DNA from: Paenibacillus sp. FSL R5-0345
GTDB lineage: Bacteria; Bacillota; Bacilli; Paenibacillales; Paenibacillaceae
Assembly: GCF_000758585.1 (NCBI RefSeq)
Contig: NZ_CP009281.1
Coordinates: forward strand, 4,278,001-4,342,000
Direction of reading: 5' to 3'
DNA length: 64,000 bases
The notes beneath the pieces are model-generated. The model was not told the origin of the DNA. It ran no database searches and worked only from the letters and a program-made list of their open reading frames with translations. Below, piece by piece: positions 62,540 to 64,000 of this stretch. Every line of letters begins with the position of its first letter. The first letter of the stretch is position 1. A program made the position numbers and the translations under genes.

Positions 62540-63457
62540 TTATTCTTTTACAACCAGTTTAAGAGGTGCGGCTATCAGTTGTTCAACCGTCTTGCCATCT
62601 AACACATCTTTCGCTGCTTGAATCGCTAACTGTCCAATTAATGCAGGCTGTTGAGCAACAGTACCTGTCAGTTTACCCGCCTCTATGGATTTGAGTGCAT
62701 CTTCATTACCATCAAAACCAATGACAGGGATATTCTTACCTGAACTTTGAATCGCTTCAATAGCTCCCAGAGCCATTTCATCATTATGAGCGAAGACCGC
62801 TTGTACATCTGGGTTTCCTTGGAGCAGGTTCTCCATAACAGTCAACCCTTTCGTACGGTCAAAGTCTGCGGTTTGCTTCGCAATCACATCAAGCTCAGTG
62901 TCGGCGATTTCATGGAATCCTTTCCCACGTTCACGAGTGGCTGAAGCTCCTGGTGATCCCTCAAGCTCAATAACCTTTGCACCTTTTCCAAGCTGCTCAA
63001 CAATATATTCTGCCGCCATTGATCCACCTTTTACATTATCAGAGGCAACAAGGGCTTTTATATCTCCCTTATCTGCAGAACGGTCCAACGTAATGACTGG
63101 AATACTTAAACTGTTCGCCGTTTGAACAACCGTCGAGATCGCTGAAGAGTCAACTGGATTGATTAACAGCGCATTTACACCTTTTTGCATTAAATCTTCA
63201 ATGTCATTACTTTGCTTGGCCGAATCATTCTGCGCATCGATAACGAGAACTTCCATGCCTAACTTCTTAGCTTCTGCCAAAACTCCATCTTTAACGGATA
63301 CAAAGAACGGATTATTCAGGGTAGATATGGATAATCCAATCTTCATATTCCCCGGACCCCCACCGCTGCTAGGCTTAGCCCACTCTGGAGGCTCTAAGGA
63401 ACAACCCGTCATAAGAATCAATAGTAAGGAAGTAAAAATTAATGTGAGCTTTTTCAT
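62540..63457 (-). CDS. rbsB: Ribose ABC transporter substrate-binding lipoprotein
   Basis: 305 residues. Lipobox MTGC at about 16-19, then the periplasmic-binding type 1 fold: IGLSISTLNNPFFVSVKDG, DAQNDSAKQSNDIEDLM, VITLDRSADKG, AVFAHNDEMALGAI and VIGFDGNED. These contact residues are typical of D-ribose binding proteins. It follows rbsC by 12 nt and is the last gene of the operon. Confidence 0.92.
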   Translation of the reverse strand: MKKLTLIFTSLLLILMTGCSLEPPEWAKPSSGGGPGNMKIGLSISTLNNPFFVSVKDGVLAEAKKLGMEVLVIDAQNDSAKQSNDIEDLMQKGVNALLINPVDSSAISTVVQTANSLSIPVITLDRSADKGDIKALVASDNVKGGSMAAEYIVEQLGKGAKVIELEGSPGASATRERGKGFHEIADTELDVIAKQTADFDRTKGLTVMENLLQGNPDVQAVFAHNDEMALGAIEAIQSSGKNIPVIGFDGNEDALKSIEAGKLTGTVAQQPALIGQLAIQAAKDVLDGKTVEQLIAAPLKLVVKE

Positions 63458-63469
63458 GTCGAATCCCCC

Positions 63470-64000
63470 TTATACGGCTTTCTTACGGTCTATGAGCACA
63501 GCAATCGCAATAACGATCCCTTTAACTACCATTTGGTAAAATGATGATACGCCGAGCAAGTTCAAGCCATTGTTCAGAATCCCGATAATAAGGGCACCAA
63601 TCAATGTACCAACAATACGTCCACGACCACCCGTTAAGCTCGTCCCCCCTAATACTACAGCCGCAATCGCATCTAACTCATAGGATGTTCCTGCTGTTGG
63701 TTGTGCTGAGTTCAATCTAGAGGTCAAGATAGCCCCTGCCAATGCGGATAACATACCGGTTAAGGAATAGATCATTATTTTGATGCGGTCTACTTTAATC
63801 CCTGAAATAATGGATGCTTTCTCATTCCCCCCAATGGCATACGTTTTACGGCCAAATGGCGTTTTATGAAGTACAATCCACAGGACAGCGAATACGATAA
63901 TCATCGTGATAGCAGGTACAGGTATTCCTAGTAAATATCCACGGCCAAACAATTGAAACGTCATGCTGTCACCTAGACCAGTGATCGGATTACCGTCTGT
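63470..64000 (-). CDS. rbsC: Ribose ABC transporter permease (partial, runs off right edge)
   Basis: The last 176 codons are present; the frame is open to the window end. Membrane segments with GGNEKASIISGIKVDRIKI and LDAIAAVVLGGTSLTGGRGR are the EAA-like and C-terminal motifs of RbsC/AraH permeases. It stops 12 nt before rbsB. Confidence 0.92.
   Translation of the reverse strand, partial: TDGNPITGLGDSMTFQLFGRGYLLGIPVPAITMIIVFAVLWIVLHKTPFGRKTYAIGGNEKASIISGIKVDRIKIMIYSLTGMLSALAGAILTSRLNSAQPTAGTSYELDAIAAVVLGGTSLTGGRGRIVGTLIGALIIGILNNGLNLLGVSSFYQMVVKGIVIAIAVLIDRKKAV

Overview
The window looks like a chromosomal segment of a low-to-moderate GC, endospore-forming Firmicute, most likely Paenibacillus or a close relative. 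This is inferred from strong AGGAGG-type ribosome sites, frequent TTG/GTG starts, many AraC-family regulators, KinA/KinB-like orphan kinases, SLH-domain and serine-beta-lactamase-like surface proteins, an LtaS-type enzyme, and a GNAT-fused giant protein of a kind I associate with Paenibacillus. No rRNA, tRNA or CRISPR was recognised.

Layout. 1-2837 (-): 5' part of a very large gene whose N-terminus is a GNAT domain, running off the left edge. 3-9.5 kb (-): MFS exporter, then a cell-envelope block read in the order response regulator, histidine kinase, FG-GAP-like lipoprotein, RodA/FtsW (SEDS), LytR-CpsA-Psr. 9.6-12.7 kb (-): sugar-type dehydrogenase operon (Gfo/Idh, AraC, Gfo/Idh). 12.9-14.9 kb: GNAT, then LysE exporter with its AraC regulator (+). 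14.9-21.4 kb (-): deoR-nagA, DinB, SelO, cysteine desulfidase (CyuA type), AlkD-like protein. 21.4-29 kb: kinase remnant, lipase, small membrane proteins, flavodoxin under a Fur-like palindrome, a serine hydrolase, MOSC protein, PAS-histidine kinase, then an array of 52-bp tandem repeats.

29.2-36.0 kb (-): three tightly coupled genes for a kleisin-like, a small winged-helix-like and a giant SMC-like ATPase. They match the jetA-jetB-jetC part of a Wadjet/MksBEF-type condensin, but no JetD nuclease gene lies next to them. This is the main defence-type system of the window. 36.2-39.7 kb: GNAT with a possible ATT start, uppP, and an IS3-family element inserted exactly into the loop of the terminator shared by uppP and an isochorismatase-family gene. 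39.7-44.7 kb: MFS with AraC regulator, CAP-domain protein, and a marR-MFS pair with duplicated operators.

44.7-64 kb: GNATs, DUF421, a KinB-like kinase, a second single copy of the dispersed repeat, DUF4184, methyltransferases, an AraC-SRPBCC-VOC cassette, an SDR with an APS kinase (CysC), a beta-lactamase-like lipoprotein with SLH repeats, two tandem paralogous membrane proteins that share an identical 61-bp leader, an ECF sigma/anti-sigma pair, an LtaS-type synthase, and the rbsC-rbsB end of a ribose ABC operon running off the right edge. Many transcription units end in clear intrinsic terminators, which were used to set operon limits.
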